This document shows positions 63,230-64,000 of a DNA stretch of 64,000 nucleotides, in pieces (positions within the stretch are counted from its first letter, which is position 1; every line of letters begins with the position of its first letter). The notes under the pieces are model-generated. The model worked only from the letters and a program-made list of their open reading frames with translations. It searched no databases and was not told where the DNA came from. Position numbers and translations under genes: made by a program. Source of the stretch: Leuctra nigra (taxonomy: Eukaryota > Arthropoda > Insecta > Plecoptera > Leuctridae); the NCBI GenBank assembly GCA_934045905.1, contig OW203762.1, forward strand, positions 49,253,411 to 49,317,410, read 5' to 3'.

Positions 63230-63586
63230 TGTCAGTACTTACTTTGCACTACCAACATACCAATCTCAAAGTGTAAATTAAAATCACACTTTGGCTATAT
63301 CAAGAAGAAATTTTGCATGGTCGCAAGACCAAATTTTTATCACATTTTTCAAAGTTTCAGCGAATTCAGTAAAAACATACGGAGTCATTTTAGGCTTATT
63401 TTGACATAATTTTAAAACACTAATCTTTCGATAAGTAAAGACAGCGCATCATAGACACTTGAAAGTTCGTGGTGTTTGTTTCCACATGATATCCTGAGAG
63501 CATAGAACAGCAACTGACGAACAGTATGTGACGTACTTGCGCGATAATGACTCGCTTATCAACGCGACGCAGAGAGCGTTTCCTGG
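63230..63586 (+). mobile_element. Helitron-like family H, copy 7 (5' border unclear)
   Basis: ATTTTGCATGGTC..AAGACCAAA is shared with copy 1, and the end is CTCGCTTATCAACGCGACGC then AGAGAGCGTTTCCTGG, followed by T. Confidence 0.6.
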
Positions 63587-64000
63587 TCGAAGTAAGAGGC
63601 GACTGTAAACTGTTTATTCTGAGGTTGATTAAAAATACTGCATCGTATTACATAACCGATCTACCAGCTGATGGACCGTATTACAGAAGCAGCCGAGCGT
63701 ATTATTACGGAACGGTTTTCGGATCAGCGCTCGGTCTCCGGCTACGGCTCTCCAGGGAGGAAGTAAAGATTGGCTGTGGATATACTGCTAAGGAAATCTC
63801 CGCACATAAAATAAAAGTTGGGCTCGTGAAAAGCCACCCCTGCATGCCCGAAGGTACAAGGACTGGACTTCGTAACATTTACTCGCTATTGAAATCTGTA
63901 GACACGAAATCGTAAAAGAAAAACTTTGCTTTCTATCGAGCTATTGTAAATTGCAGAGCTTAGAATGGAAATTTGTGTATTGCACTTTCCGTCCTTCTGG
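63587..64000. other. Unassigned DNA with an open plus-strand frame
   Basis: A frame open from 63547 to 63915 begins inside the family H end and codes for no domain I recognise; the segment from 63650 is fairly balanced in composition. It could be an exon or another repeat. Confidence 0.3.

Noticed and set aside
63547..63915. 122-codon plus frame
   Set aside because: It starts inside the family H 3' end and contains no recognisable domain; an exon from about 63650 cannot be excluded but is not supported.

Overview
The window is animal nuclear DNA, most likely from an insect with a large, repeat-rich genome. It is A+T-rich, with no operons, no dense ORFs and very little coding sequence, but many microsatellites, minisatellites, MITEs, foldback elements and SINEs. 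Two minus-strand segments read as exons of a Beaten-path (Beat) family gene, a family known from arthropods. Large hemimetabolous genomes (cockroach, termite, stick insect) fit best, but the species is inference only.

Layout. 1-46.4 kb is noncoding and lies 3' of the Beat gene if the terminal-exon call is right. It holds a (GA)n tract, a 2.3-kb array of 46-bp repeats with a 368-bp higher-order period (2.2-4.5 kb), a palindrome with 161-bp arms (6.9-7.4 kb), a (CTGT)n array (9.8 kb), and a 2.8-kb TTAA-flanked element (20.6-23.4 kb) that contains a 41-bp minisatellite split by a 5S-rRNA-derived SINE. It also has a cluster of foldback elements (41.0-41.6 kb), a 30-bp minisatellite (45.7 kb), and two weak small-ORF candidates (16.3 and 28.5 kb).

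46.4-62.8 kb appears to be one gene segment on the minus strand. A clear Beat immunoglobulin-region exon (62536-62763) is followed, after a proposed 16-kb intron, by a short phase-compatible terminal exon (46427-46500) ending in a hydrophobic tail and stop. The intron is full of mobile DNA: two MITEs with TAA duplications, foldback copies, a 59-bp minisatellite, Helitron-like elements, a tRNA-related SINE and a 0.6-kb MITE with its own internal hairpin. Upstream exons of the gene would lie beyond 64 kb.

The most unusual material is structural: (1) a dispersed family with conserved GAGCGAGCG start and hairpin-plus-CTAG end (at least seven copies); (2) a foldback family whose ends and loop are conserved while the inner stem can differ completely; (3) the nested TTAA element / minisatellite / SINE; (4) the higher-order organised minisatellite. 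No CRISPR array, functional tRNA or rRNA gene, viral gene or transposase gene was found.
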